A DNA stretch of 64,000 bases, taken from assembly GCA_028293625.1 (NCBI GenBank), contig JAQGOL010000030.1, forward strand, positions 606,566-670,565. Reading direction: 5' to 3'. Origin of the DNA: Chthoniobacteraceae bacterium. Its GTDB lineage: Bacteria; Verrucomicrobiota; Verrucomicrobiia; Chthoniobacterales; Chthoniobacteraceae. Each line of letters starts with the position of its first letter. Position 1 is the first letter of the stretch. A program made the position numbers and the translations under genes. The notes below the pieces were generated by a model that was given only the letters and a program-made list of their open reading frames with translations, searched no databases and was not told the origin of the DNA. Below, piece after piece: positions 29,701 to 38,600 of the stretch.

Positions 29701-31743
29701 CCGGTAAAGGAAGTGGTTTTGAGTCGTGTCATCCCATGGCGTCATCCAGTTCCCAAGCGCCATCGACGTCAACTCGGTATCGATATCCCAATTCGCCTGA
29801 AGCCACGCCTTGAGATTAGCCAGCTTGGGATTGGGCGAGGTATACGTGTCGCCGCGCGCGGCCCACATTCCCTTGATCATGTCACGAACTGGCGCCGCCC
29901 CTTTCCACGCATGGTTTTGCAACGCATAAGTATAATCATAGCGCTGCAGCTCAGTCCAGAAACCTGCCGCTGGCAGAAGCCACTCATTACCATTGCCGTA
30001 AGGTCCCTCGCCCGTGGCATTGCTTGAGACAATATATCCCCCGGATTTATAGTATTCACCGTTAGCCTCCTTTACAGAACCCGGATTCAATCGCTGTAAT
30101 TTCTCAAAATAAGACGTCAGCAGCTCATCATCATACTCTCCCTGCTCCACCCGTGGAATCGCCGAGTCGTTATTAAAATACCAGTCAACCCAGCGGACCG
30201 TGGAAAGTGGCAGGCCTGCCCGTTGATGAAGCCCATGAGCGGTCAGAAAAAAGTCGCTCTTATCCGTTTCAAAAATGGACGATACAAGATTGCCCGCGCC
30301 ATCTTTATACGGCTGGTATTCAGGAAAAAAGACCTTGAACGATTTACGGCTTGGCCTCCGATTCCAACGGCTGCCATGAAAGCGGACCTGGATATCATAA
30401 ATAACCCCGTTGCTCGCGAAAATCGCCGGCACAACGTCGTTCCAGAGCCGGTCGGTTACCGGAACATAAGGGGTTTCGCGTGGATAACTGTTCGCCGTGT
30501 TTTCAGCAGTCGTGCGCTTGGGAGATCCTTTGCAATTGTATCCCATTGACTGGAATCCATTAATTCCATTAAAGGCCGTCGTATTGGTAGACGCATTGTC
30601 GTCAACCACCGAGTTATCCGTCGGCACAATGATATCGATGATCGGCTTTAGCGAAGTGCGAGCCGGAGTCACAAAATACGCATACCATGGCTCGCGCGGC
30701 GCCGGGTTCTTCTTTAATGGCGAACCTGTATAGGTGGGACCGCCGGTTTGAACCACCGCAGGATCGTCAGCTCGCGGCGCGACTACTTCCACTCCATCCC
30801 CACGGTCCGCCTTGATGCGGTACCGGACAATGGTGCGATCGATTTGTCCCGGCAACGTTGCCGCATATTGGTTATTGCCAAGCGCGGTCATCGCCACCGT
30901 GAGCCGCGCTTCCCCAAAAGCATTCATGTTATCGAGGAAATACTCGACCTGCGCATTGGAAAGCGAATCGGTGCCGCTAAATGTGCAAGTTACTTTCACC
31001 GAGACTCCGGCGCGAATAACCGGCGCGTTGTCAGTGGAACGGACCGCCGAATAGGCCACCACCACCGGCTTGGGAGCAGGACGCGTAACGATATTGGCAG
31101 CGCCCGGCGTGGGAAGATCGGCAAATGGCAAAGCGCCCGCGGCCCGGAGAGCGACCCAGTTGGCCGGATCGTTCGAAGAAGCCGTGTCGCTCACCCGCTG
31201 AAGCGAACGTCCTTTGTATTGATAGGCGGTTGAATCAAGTCCGGTGAAATCGTCATCCGCCCCAAGCGCATTCGCGCTGATTGCCCACGGGAAACGCGCC
31301 TCGTAACTCACTGAATCGACAATCGTGCCGCTTGGATTGATCAACTCAATAGTATCCCCGCCGTTCCCGAGCTTTCCCGAGTATGGTCCAAGCACACCCG
31401 TTATGGCGTAAACGGATTGAATCCGCGCAGGATTCTTTGCAATGACAAGGTAGCCATCCGGGGGAATCGAAGTGCCGGCCGCGAAAGTAAAATCAACGCC
31501 TCCAAGTTTCCACCCGGCGATATCGACACTGGCAGCTCCCGCATTGCGCAACTCCACGAACTCATGAACATCGTCACTGATATCCGCCACGATTGTCGGC
31601 GCATCGGAGTAGACGGAAACTCCATTGGCATCAAATCGCGGTTTCTCAACGGGATGATAGTGTATCTCGTTAATAACGACCTGCCCGCCCGCCGGGAGAA
31701 TCATCAAGGCAAAGGCAAGCAGCAGGGAGAGAAAGAGTGGCAT
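26740..31743 (-). CDS. Giant secreted lamin-tail / CotH-kinase protein
   Basis: 1667 residues with a signal peptide (MPLFLSLLLAFALMILPAGG). Lamin-tail domain 1 (VVINEIHYHPVEKPRF, EFVELRNAGAASVDIAGWKL) lies at about 22-150. A CotH-kinase-like domain spans roughly 365-790 (DIQVRFHGSRWNRRPSRKSFKV; the HFLYRRANGKWFRVLWDFD segment holds the WDxD motif near 690). A fibronectin-like segment is near 815-925. Four more lamin-tail domains begin near 930, 1075, 1215 and 1360 (each with a INEIM/LNEWM-type start and an ELYN/ELRN core). A calcium-type repeat (DSDGDGIPDAWENASGLNP) is near 1540, and a C-terminal beta domain ends in FYRVITPQQAP. CotH proteins are Fam20C-like secreted protein kinases in spore formers. 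Here it is probably a surface or exported protein; substrate unknown. Confidence 0.88.
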   Translation of the reverse strand: MPLFLSLLLAFALMILPAGGQVVINEIHYHPVEKPRFDANGVSVYSDAPTIVADISDDVHEFVELRNAGAASVDIAGWKLGGVDFTFAAGTSIPPDGYLVIAKNPARIQSVYAITGVLGPYSGKLGNGGDTIELINPSGTIVDSVSYEARFPWAISANALGADDDFTGLDSTAYQYKGRSLQRVSDTASSNDPANWVALRAAGALPFADLPTPGAANIVTRPAPKPVVVAYSAVRSTDNAPVIRAGVSVKVTCTFSGTDSLSNAQVEYFLDNMNAFGEARLTVAMTALGNNQYAATLPGQIDRTIVRYRIKADRGDGVEVVAPRADDPAVVQTGGPTYTGSPLKKNPAPREPWYAYFVTPARTSLKPIIDIIVPTDNSVVDDNASTNTTAFNGINGFQSMGYNCKGSPKRTTAENTANSYPRETPYVPVTDRLWNDVVPAIFASNGVIYDIQVRFHGSRWNRRPSRKSFKVFFPEYQPYKDGAGNLVSSIFETDKSDFFLTAHGLHQRAGLPLSTVRWVDWYFNNDSAIPRVEQGEYDDELLTSYFEKLQRLNPGSVKEANGEYYKSGGYIVSSNATGEGPYGNGNEWLLPAAGFWTELQRYDYTYALQNHAWKGAAPVRDMIKGMWAARGDTYTSPNPKLANLKAWLQANWDIDTELTSMALGNWMTPWDDTTQNHFLYRRANGKWFRVLWDFDAMYGTGDSTGSGSSIYLGEQGLPSAFPGNNFRGPNYVKDSFIKAFRKEYNLRLWFLNNTLLDPENLQTLTYPTSSGGSATYYSFINAQNGGFASARFTAVNSQVNSNTQPAPGIFYKPRRPAHTAPSNASAVLPGANLTASAYLYDAASTHTAAPLPSPHTSSKWEIRAANSNYDYPVAVITSSSSKTSLPIPFAQLDFGQTYYWRVTYYDADAHPSVTSAETSFSFGPTSTTAGSISLNEIMADNRRAILNGGSYPDYVELRNNTGAVIDISNWSLSNDDSLPNKYLIPAGTTVPANGYLVIWCDSETLAPGLHSGFGIGASGDRILLSQNGVVRDVVAFGPQAPDLSIGRLVDGTGTWTLNTASPGSTNVGKTPLGSIATLKLNEWMADPLTGSDWFELYNPDPNPVALAGLYLSDTPGTPNITQIPALSFIGGEGFTKFVADSSTAGFQHVNFSLKAGGESIILSNSNGITAIDSVTFGAQDTNVSAGRFPNGAPTPAGTPPSWTRFPQSGSPGESNFLPASIVINEALSASTLPLSDTIELYNPTANAVDIGNWWLSDDKSFPKKYRIAAGTTIAAGGYKVFTELDFNAAPGTEGSFSLSSFGDEIVLSAVDGAGVMTGFQSEVSFGAATDGVSFGRIAKANGFEFWPLITRTFGAINAPPKNGPLIINEIMYHPPDLGTFDNVRDEFVELHNVTTTPVDLTGWKLRGDADFVFPAGSSILPGDYILLVGFDPADAPTLAAFRNNYALGQNTSIFGPFTPKLANSTANIELAYPDAAIGGIVPYIRVDKVEYSQVAPWPVTPDGTGPSLQRLSRAVIGNDAANWAAASPTPGKVNSGESAIADSDGDGIPDAWENASGLNPLFAGDAAQDVDGDGQSNVAEYLAATDPRNGNDVFQTEITRAPSGFTLRFTARANHSYTIQFKNALSDGVWQRLADFPAQPADRVEEQIDTSAPASRFYRVITPQQAP

Positions 31744-31867
31744 GGGAGGAAGCGGGCAAGCTGTTTTCGCGACTTCGCCCGGGGTAATGCATTAACGCAC
31801 AGCAACCGGGTCCGTTCAACGTATCAATCAACCGAACTCCTGCGAAAGGAAACCGAGCAAGGGCAAA

Positions 31868-32890
31868 TCAAATACGCTCCAACTTGATTGGATAGGTTTG
31901 TCCGGAAGCAAACTGGGCCACATAGAGGCTATCCTCATGATCGAGCACCAAGTCGTGCGGATGATGGAAGATTTCCTCTTGGTGATGCATCGGCAGAAGC
32001 TCGCCTGCGGCGTCGTAAACAGGGGGCGTGCCGGCGATATTTGAAACCACTCGCAAGTCGGCATTGAGCACGGAGATAAAACCGCGGCTCTCGCGGTCTT
32101 TAGGCCAGTTATCAGCCAGATGCGCGCAAAAGAAATGCCCTTTGTGCAGCCGGATCTGGCGCGGGTTTCCTCCGGGCAGCTGAATCCGGGCAAGCTTCTC
32201 CCCAGCCAGTGAAAGACGGAGGAGATGTTGTTGATCGCTCATCGCAATGAGCAGGGAGGGCGCGGCCGCATTGCGCCCATCAATCATTCCCCCATGCGGG
32301 CCCCAATGCGCAATCCCGCCTTCCGCTCCGCCAAGAATCTCCTGAAAACTTCCATCGGCGGCGTATCGGATAATGTAATCGCGTCCATACCCATCAAGAA
32401 CAAAGAAGCCGCCATCGGGCAAATGCAAGGTCCAGGAAGGCCGGTAATCGTCTTCCCTGGTATATTTGCCGCTTTTTAAGGGCCATCCCCACTCGTTGAG
32501 CAGCTCGCCATCGAGGGTGGTCTTTACTACCCGATGCGTATTAAGATCAGTGATGTAGAGAACTTCACGGCTGCCTTCATCAACAATGGAAAGCCCGTGA
32601 GCGCCGGGAAAGATGGAACCCCATTTATGCACCAGCCGGCCTTGCTTATCGTAGACAATCACATTGTTTTTCACGTGATCGGTTAGCAGAATAAGATGCC
32701 CTTCCCGGTCGCTTACCATCCCATGGCAATTATTTACCGGCGTCTCGGCATTAAGAACGCCCCAGTCCGGAACAACCCGATAACGGAATTCGCCCTGGCC
32801 TAATGTTCCCCGCGAATCGGCAGCGCGGGAGGTAATCAGAGTGCCGCCAGCGGCGGCGGCGGTTGTTCGAAGAAATGTGCGGCGATTCAT
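31868..32890 (-). CDS. Tat-exported NHL/six-bladed beta-propeller protein
   Basis: 340 residues from the ATG at 32890. The N-terminus MNRRTFLRTTAAAAGGTLIT carries a twin-arginine signal (RRTFL). NHL-type blades follow: NCHGMVSDREGHLILLTDH, GAHGLSIVDEGSREVLYITD, LNTHRVVKTTLDGELLNEWG and HHPHDLVLDHEDSLYVAQFASG. The last blades resemble peptidyl-alpha-amidating-lyase-like propellers, but no catalytic residues can be assigned by eye. The start codon overlaps the stop of the upstream lamin-tail/CotH gene (ATGA at 32887-32890), so the two are translationally coupled. The giant CotH gene follows after 124 bp. Confidence 0.88.
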   Translation of the reverse strand: MNRRTFLRTTAAAAGGTLITSRAADSRGTLGQGEFRYRVVPDWGVLNAETPVNNCHGMVSDREGHLILLTDHVKNNVIVYDKQGRLVHKWGSIFPGAHGLSIVDEGSREVLYITDLNTHRVVKTTLDGELLNEWGWPLKSGKYTREDDYRPSWTLHLPDGGFFVLDGYGRDYIIRYAADGSFQEILGGAEGGIAHWGPHGGMIDGRNAAAPSLLIAMSDQQHLLRLSLAGEKLARIQLPGGNPRQIRLHKGHFFCAHLADNWPKDRESRGFISVLNADLRVVSNIAGTPPVYDAAGELLPMHHQEEIFHHPHDLVLDHEDSLYVAQFASGQTYPIKLERI

Positions 32891-35547
32891 AAAGGAGCCC
32901 CTGCGGCAAACGTTACGGGCTCGCTCCAACGACTCCAACGCCCAGTGACATCTTTCATTCTTACACGCACCCGATAGGTAAGCCCGGGCTTGGCCAGCTT
33001 TGCCGGAATCCGGATGGTGTTGGCATAAGGCGCTATCTCCGGCGAAGTCCAGAGCGGCTCTATTTCGTAACGCCGTGGCTGGCCCGCCGTCCAGCCTGCC
33101 ACTCCCGGCGAAGCTATCTGGCCCAGACGCCATTGCACAGCGCCGCAGGAGTCTGCTCCCTGCGGATCGTGAAACTCCGAGCAATGAAACCCGAGTGCAT
33201 TCGCGGGAAATCCGGCGGGGCCGGAGTAACTAAGAGTGGGGCGCTCCGGAATATTGGGATCCGCGGCATCAGCGCGCAAGTAGCCGAAGCCATAACCGCG
33301 CGGGTCGCCATCGTTCAATTTCCAAGGAGGCGCCGTTGCAGGCCGCGAATCGCTGGCATACTCGAGCACGTAGCGACACATCCCGGCAAAATCGGGGGTC
33401 GCAAGCTTTCGATCCCAGCTGCCACCCATGCGATTGTCTTGCATCGGGTTTTTGTAAAAAACTCCTTTGCCTGTGGTTCGCGGATGAAAGTTCCAAAGTG
33501 CGGCATCCGCATCGGCCCACGATTGGGCGTGACCCGAGGGCTTGATCAAGGTTGCGTATTCATCAATCAACTGGCCGATTTGCCCGCCTGTGGGGGAGGT
33601 ATCGGCAAGGAGCAAGTCGAGCAGTTCGCGGCTTCGATTGGCGTAATCAACCTGCAAACCCGGCAGTGAAAAACAGCGATCCTGATCGATGCGGCCCGAC
33701 TGATGCGTCTTTGGCAGCAGCATCATATCGAGATCCCAGGGGATTGGCGCCCATCGCTCATCGGGCGCGTGGTAAAGAAAATGATTGGCGCCTTCGCGTA
33801 GATCGACATTGCCAGTGATTCGGTTGGCGGCACGAAAGGAGCACATCACCGGCATGTTAAGATGGGCACGCCACCAGGCCTCGGGTTGATTGCCCCGGGA
33901 TTGGTTCATAAACGCATTGAGATCCGAGCGATCCGTAGGTTGGGAATGCCCCTGGTGCTCCTTCTTATCGGATTCACTGCTGTAAATACTCCCGTCGCCC
34001 AAATCACGCTCATCAAGGAATGAGCCGTCCGGGTTCTCGATCGCCATATATAATCCCCAAAAATCGCTGTCGAACTGGCTCTTGGTTTCTTCAGCCTGAT
34101 CCACGACCCGAAAATGAACTGGGATATGACGCGCTGTTGGCACTCCGGCCAATTCGAAAATTCGCGAGGAAAACCATTCATCAAGTCCGGCCATGCCCCG
34201 GTGCGCGGGCACCCATGGGCTTGCGCAGGCGTTCATCGAAAATGAGCCCCAGCTTCGAACAATTGCCCGGCCGGCCGGGTCGCGCATGACAAGCGGGTGC
34301 CCACGGGCAAACTGAAATGCCCACTTGTTTTTGCCGGTATTATAAGTCGAACCACTCCCCCGAATATGACAGGCTATATGATCGTATACCCGGCCTTCAA
34401 AGATAAGCGTACCCGGGAATTTGCGATGATTCCAGCCGCTGTCCCACTGCGAATGCTTGATATCATCAGCGTTGGCGAGCAATTGGAACGTCGGAAGGGA
34501 AGTAAGCAAGGCGGGCCCGTAAGTTACCATCGGCGACTTTCCCGGCTCCAAGGCGCCGCTCCATTCCGGCACGCCGTCGTAGACGTAAAGCGCAAAATCA
34601 GGCACCGGATCGCCGCTATCCGGCGTCTGGCCTCGCATTCCTTTTGCATCCTCCGCCACGATTCGATACCGGATCAGCCGCCGGTGCACGGCATCTGTTG
34701 CAGGAAGCCTTGTTGTATAGATGCCGTCGCCGGCTTTGAGATCCCCATCACTTCCCTCATCGCGCATCGGCAGCTCTATCCAGCTCTTTTCGTACGCGGC
34801 ATCGGTGCGGCGAATATATGCGCCAGGCTCCACGAGCTGATACAAAAGCGTCACCGCCTTGACTCCATCGGGATCGCTGACACGGGCGGCAATGGAAATG
34901 GAAGTTCCCGCCTTGGGTGCCTGCGGCGAATGGGCTGCCTCCGTAACAAAAGGAGACGCGTTTTCGGCCGCGATGGAGTTGAGCTTTCCTGGAGTAGGTC
35001 CGCCCGCCCGCCATGAGCCGGGCGATTTTCTATCAAAAGCAGGATTGATGAGTTCCAACGAACGTCCGCCGCCTGCCGCCTGAGCAGGCCATGGAGGGCC
35101 TGCCGCATATCTAACTTCATCAACAACGGCGCCCCGTGCATCGGCCAGTTGAAGAAGTTCGCCTTCGTTTTTGAGTTTGCCTTTCCACGGACCCAGTGGG
35201 GTGAACCCAAACTCCTTCTGAAAGAGCTTCGGATCGGTGGCGACACAAACCGACGATTTAGACGCGACAAGCGTCTTGTCAGGGAAACTGAACTTGATTC
35301 CGCTAACAAAGCGCCATTGGCCAAGGTCTACCGGAGCATCGCCGGCATTGTAGAGCTCGATAAATTCAAGGGCTTTTGTCTTATCGGCGGGATCATAGAA
35401 AATTTCATTGATCACCACCTGCCCTTTGACATGGGGCACAAGTCCGAAGCTCAGAAGCACGGCGGCTGTCCAGGGGAATGCCGGGCTGCACATTCGACGC
35501 GCCGGAAGCCGGCAACGATTCAAAGCCGCGTGGAAGGAAATGTGCAT
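32887..35547 (-). CDS. Secreted lamin-tail / CotH-kinase family protein
   Basis: 886 residues with a long N-terminus before a hydrophobic signal segment (AFPWTAAVLLSFGLVPHVKG). A lamin-tail domain (VVINEIFYDPADKTKALEFIELYNAG) covers about 44-190. An Ig-like segment (ISIAARVSDPDGVKAVTLLY) is near 210-320. A CotH domain is at about 350-690, with FEGRVYDHIACHIRGSGS, WGLYMAIENPDGSFLDERDL and the APIPWDLDMM segment carrying WDxD. A C-terminal fibronectin-like domain ends LTYRVRVRMKDVTGRWSRWSEP. It is shorter than, and clearly a relative of, the 1667-residue protein downstream. It overlaps the Tat-NHL gene by 4 bases. Confidence 0.88.
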   Translation of the reverse strand: MHISFHAALNRCRLPARRMCSPAFPWTAAVLLSFGLVPHVKGQVVINEIFYDPADKTKALEFIELYNAGDAPVDLGQWRFVSGIKFSFPDKTLVASKSSVCVATDPKLFQKEFGFTPLGPWKGKLKNEGELLQLADARGAVVDEVRYAAGPPWPAQAAGGGRSLELINPAFDRKSPGSWRAGGPTPGKLNSIAAENASPFVTEAAHSPQAPKAGTSISIAARVSDPDGVKAVTLLYQLVEPGAYIRRTDAAYEKSWIELPMRDEGSDGDLKAGDGIYTTRLPATDAVHRRLIRYRIVAEDAKGMRGQTPDSGDPVPDFALYVYDGVPEWSGALEPGKSPMVTYGPALLTSLPTFQLLANADDIKHSQWDSGWNHRKFPGTLIFEGRVYDHIACHIRGSGSTYNTGKNKWAFQFARGHPLVMRDPAGRAIVRSWGSFSMNACASPWVPAHRGMAGLDEWFSSRIFELAGVPTARHIPVHFRVVDQAEETKSQFDSDFWGLYMAIENPDGSFLDERDLGDGSIYSSESDKKEHQGHSQPTDRSDLNAFMNQSRGNQPEAWWRAHLNMPVMCSFRAANRITGNVDLREGANHFLYHAPDERWAPIPWDLDMMLLPKTHQSGRIDQDRCFSLPGLQVDYANRSRELLDLLLADTSPTGGQIGQLIDEYATLIKPSGHAQSWADADAALWNFHPRTTGKGVFYKNPMQDNRMGGSWDRKLATPDFAGMCRYVLEYASDSRPATAPPWKLNDGDPRGYGFGYLRADAADPNIPERPTLSYSGPAGFPANALGFHCSEFHDPQGADSCGAVQWRLGQIASPGVAGWTAGQPRRYEIEPLWTSPEIAPYANTIRIPAKLAKPGLTYRVRVRMKDVTGRWSRWSEPVTFAAGAPL

Positions 35548-35626
35548 TGGGGGAAGTTATACGGCGCAACTTGCACCCCAATGCAACATTCACTTTTCCA
35601 TCGCGATGCCTAATTAAAGGCAGCGG

Positions 35627-38600
35627 TCAGATACGGCGCATGGAACGGCGGAAGCGTTTAAGGCCCAGCAGGATGCCGGCACCGCCAAGGAGAGCAAGCG
35701 AGCCGGGCTCTGGAACTGCCACAGTGAGGATAATGTCGTGGCCGCTATCAGCGAAGCTGAGAGTACCTATGAAGCCATTAAAGGAGCCGGAGAGATTGGC
35801 GCCAAAAGTACCAACGATCGGACTGCTGGTATCAAAGAGCGTATAGGTATTGCCGGCCGCAAGACCTCCCGCATCGCTGAAGGTAAAATCATCAATGCCA
35901 AGGAGCCCGGCGCCGATGTCGAGGCTGCCGAGCGTAAGAACGATTTTGTCACTTGAAGCAACGTTCCCCAGATCAAAGAGAAGCGCATGCGAGCCCGCCG
36001 TCTTGACGGCATCGGCGAGTTTGAGCCCCCCCGTTCCGCCCAGCGTCATCGTAAGGGTGCCGGTCCCCGCAAGGCCCGGGGCGAGTTTGGCGCCATCGGC
36101 CAGAACCACGTTTCCATTGATGGCCGTGGTGATGGTGCCATTGCCGCCCAGCGTGGCAAAGCTGGCGACATTGACGCCTGTCGTCCCACTTAGTGAGCCG
36201 CCAACCAACAAACTTCCGCCATTGATGTTAGTAGCACCCGTGTAGGTACTGTCGCCTTTTAATGTCCAGGCGCCGGTGCCCGCCTTCGTGACATTGCCGG
36301 TGCCGGAAATCACGCCAGAGAATGTTGTGCTGGTGTTGTCGCCGCCCGCAGTGAGGGTGCCTGAACCCAGCAAAACCTGATGGCCTGTAACAGCTCCTGC
36401 AGCATCCGAGACTGAGCCGACTTTGATGGCATTACTGCTGATGTCGAAGGTGGTATTGCTGGAAAGAACCACCGCGGAGTTGCTTGGCACACCGCTTGAG
36501 ACATCGGTACCAGTGGTGAGGATTGAGCCATCCCCTGGGTCCGTGAAAGGGAGCCAGTTCGTGCCGCCATCAAGGCTATACGCCACACCAAATCCGCCGA
36601 CTCCACCATTGGCCGGTCCCACACCGCCGCCGCCCTGGCCAACGCGCAATTCGACCGAATGATAGCCCGGCGTCAGGTTATAATTGCCTGTAGTCTGCGC
36701 ATTCCACACTGTGTCCCTAAGGATCTGGACACCATCGATCAGCAAAAGCACGTTGTCGTCGAAGTTCTCGGAGAACGTCACGGTAGCCGGAGAGCTGGTG
36801 CCGTTGAGGATCTTGCCGGTATAACCCCAGGTGGAGTTATCTATAAACGCCCCGGTATCAGTGCTGTTGGCCCGCTCCGTCGTAAGCTTCACGCCATCGT
36901 GCGGGATGGGATTTGTCTCATCAAAGGCAGCTGCAAGCCGTCCTTCAAAAAGACCCGGTTGCGATACTCCGGTTGCTTCAGGCAATTTGATAGTTCCGGC
37001 CGTGATTTCGGTTTTTCCGGAATAATAGTTGGTTCCACCCAGCGTCAGCGTCCCACTCCCCACTTTCGTGAGGCCGCCCGTGCCGCCGATTCCGCCATCG
37101 AAGCTGGTCGAGCTATTGTCGGAGCCTACAGTGAGTGTTGCTGAACCAAGAGCGACATTTCCCTTACCGGTAATCGAGGGGACACTTTGATTGAACCCAT
37201 CAAGGTCTAAAGTAGCGACCTGAGTCACCGTTACAGGACCGCTGCTCAATCCATTAACGTGACCTATCTTCAGAGTGCCGCCGATTACGTTGGTCCCGCC
37301 GGTGTAAGTATTCGCACCCGTGATGGTCTGAGTCCCGGTGCCAAATTTACTGACGGAGCCGATTCCGGTAATTACGCCGCTGAAGGCTCCGTTGCCGTTA
37401 TCGGTGCCGACTACAAGGTTACCGGTTTTCAGCGATACACTACCCGCGCCGGAGAGCGAGGAGATCGCGAGATCCGGCGTTATCTGGCCACTGGCGGCAG
37501 CAGAACCGAGATCGACCATGACGTTATCTCCTGGACCGCTCATCTGGGCATTCATGCCATAACCGCCGCCTCCCTGATAAAAGCCGACCGCGATGTTATG
37601 TAATCCCGCTGCCAACGCGACGGAGTTGGCTCGGGTTGTTGGGCCCTGGAAGAAATTGTTGTCTACAACAAGATTGCCATCGATGAAGATAACGCTGCCA
37701 TCGTCACTGGTTGTATTGAATGTATACAGCCCTTCCGTTGGGATATTAAGCATTCCCGAGTGGTAAGTCTGAAGATTGGTGGCGTTAATATTATAAGGAG
37801 CCGGAAATCCTTTGCCAGTCAGCTCGAAATTGAGCGTGGTGGCATTGCCAACTATCGTCGCAGTGCTGGATGCAACGCTCGCGAGCAGTTTATCCTGGCT
37901 CACGAAGTTAGGATTGGTGTTACTCAGATTCGCCGGCGCGAGGTTAAAATACTGGCCAAGCAGCCCTACGCTCCCGGTTTGCGAGACCGAGAGTGTCGCC
38001 CCGGCAGCCACAGTTACCGCGCCGGTGCCCAAGGCGCGGGCGCCCGCCACGACAGTTCCCGCGTTGATCGTTGTGCCGCCGGTATAGTTGCCATCCTTGG
38101 CCAGCACCATGATGCCGGTGCCGGTCTTCACCAAGCCGCTGCCGGCGTCGCTGATTGTGGAGGCAACCCGCAAATCGACCGCCCCTGTGCCGAGGGCGAC
38201 ATTAAACTCCACCGGGCTGCCTGTCACCGCTCCGCCACGGAGCGTGATCTTCGGAGCGCTGATAACCGAGGGATCGGCGCTGGCGCCCGTCGTGATTGAA
38301 CCATCCAGGATATAGTTTCCAGGGCCATCGCCATCGCCAGCCGCCGCGAGGCTGCCTGCTGTCATGGTGATTGCAGGCAAGGTGGCATGAATGCCAGGGG
38401 CAATGGTCAGGGTGCCGCCATTCAAAGTAACCGGGGCCACACTACCGCTTCCGTAGCCCAGCGCATCAGCCGCGTCCAGGCGCAAGGCAGCTCCCGAGTT
38501 GACAGTTACAACCGAAGCGGCCGGAAGCGTTCCGGTATTGCCGCCGACAGCCAGTGCAAGAGTGCCGCCATTGACGGTAGTCCCGCCAGTATACGTATTG

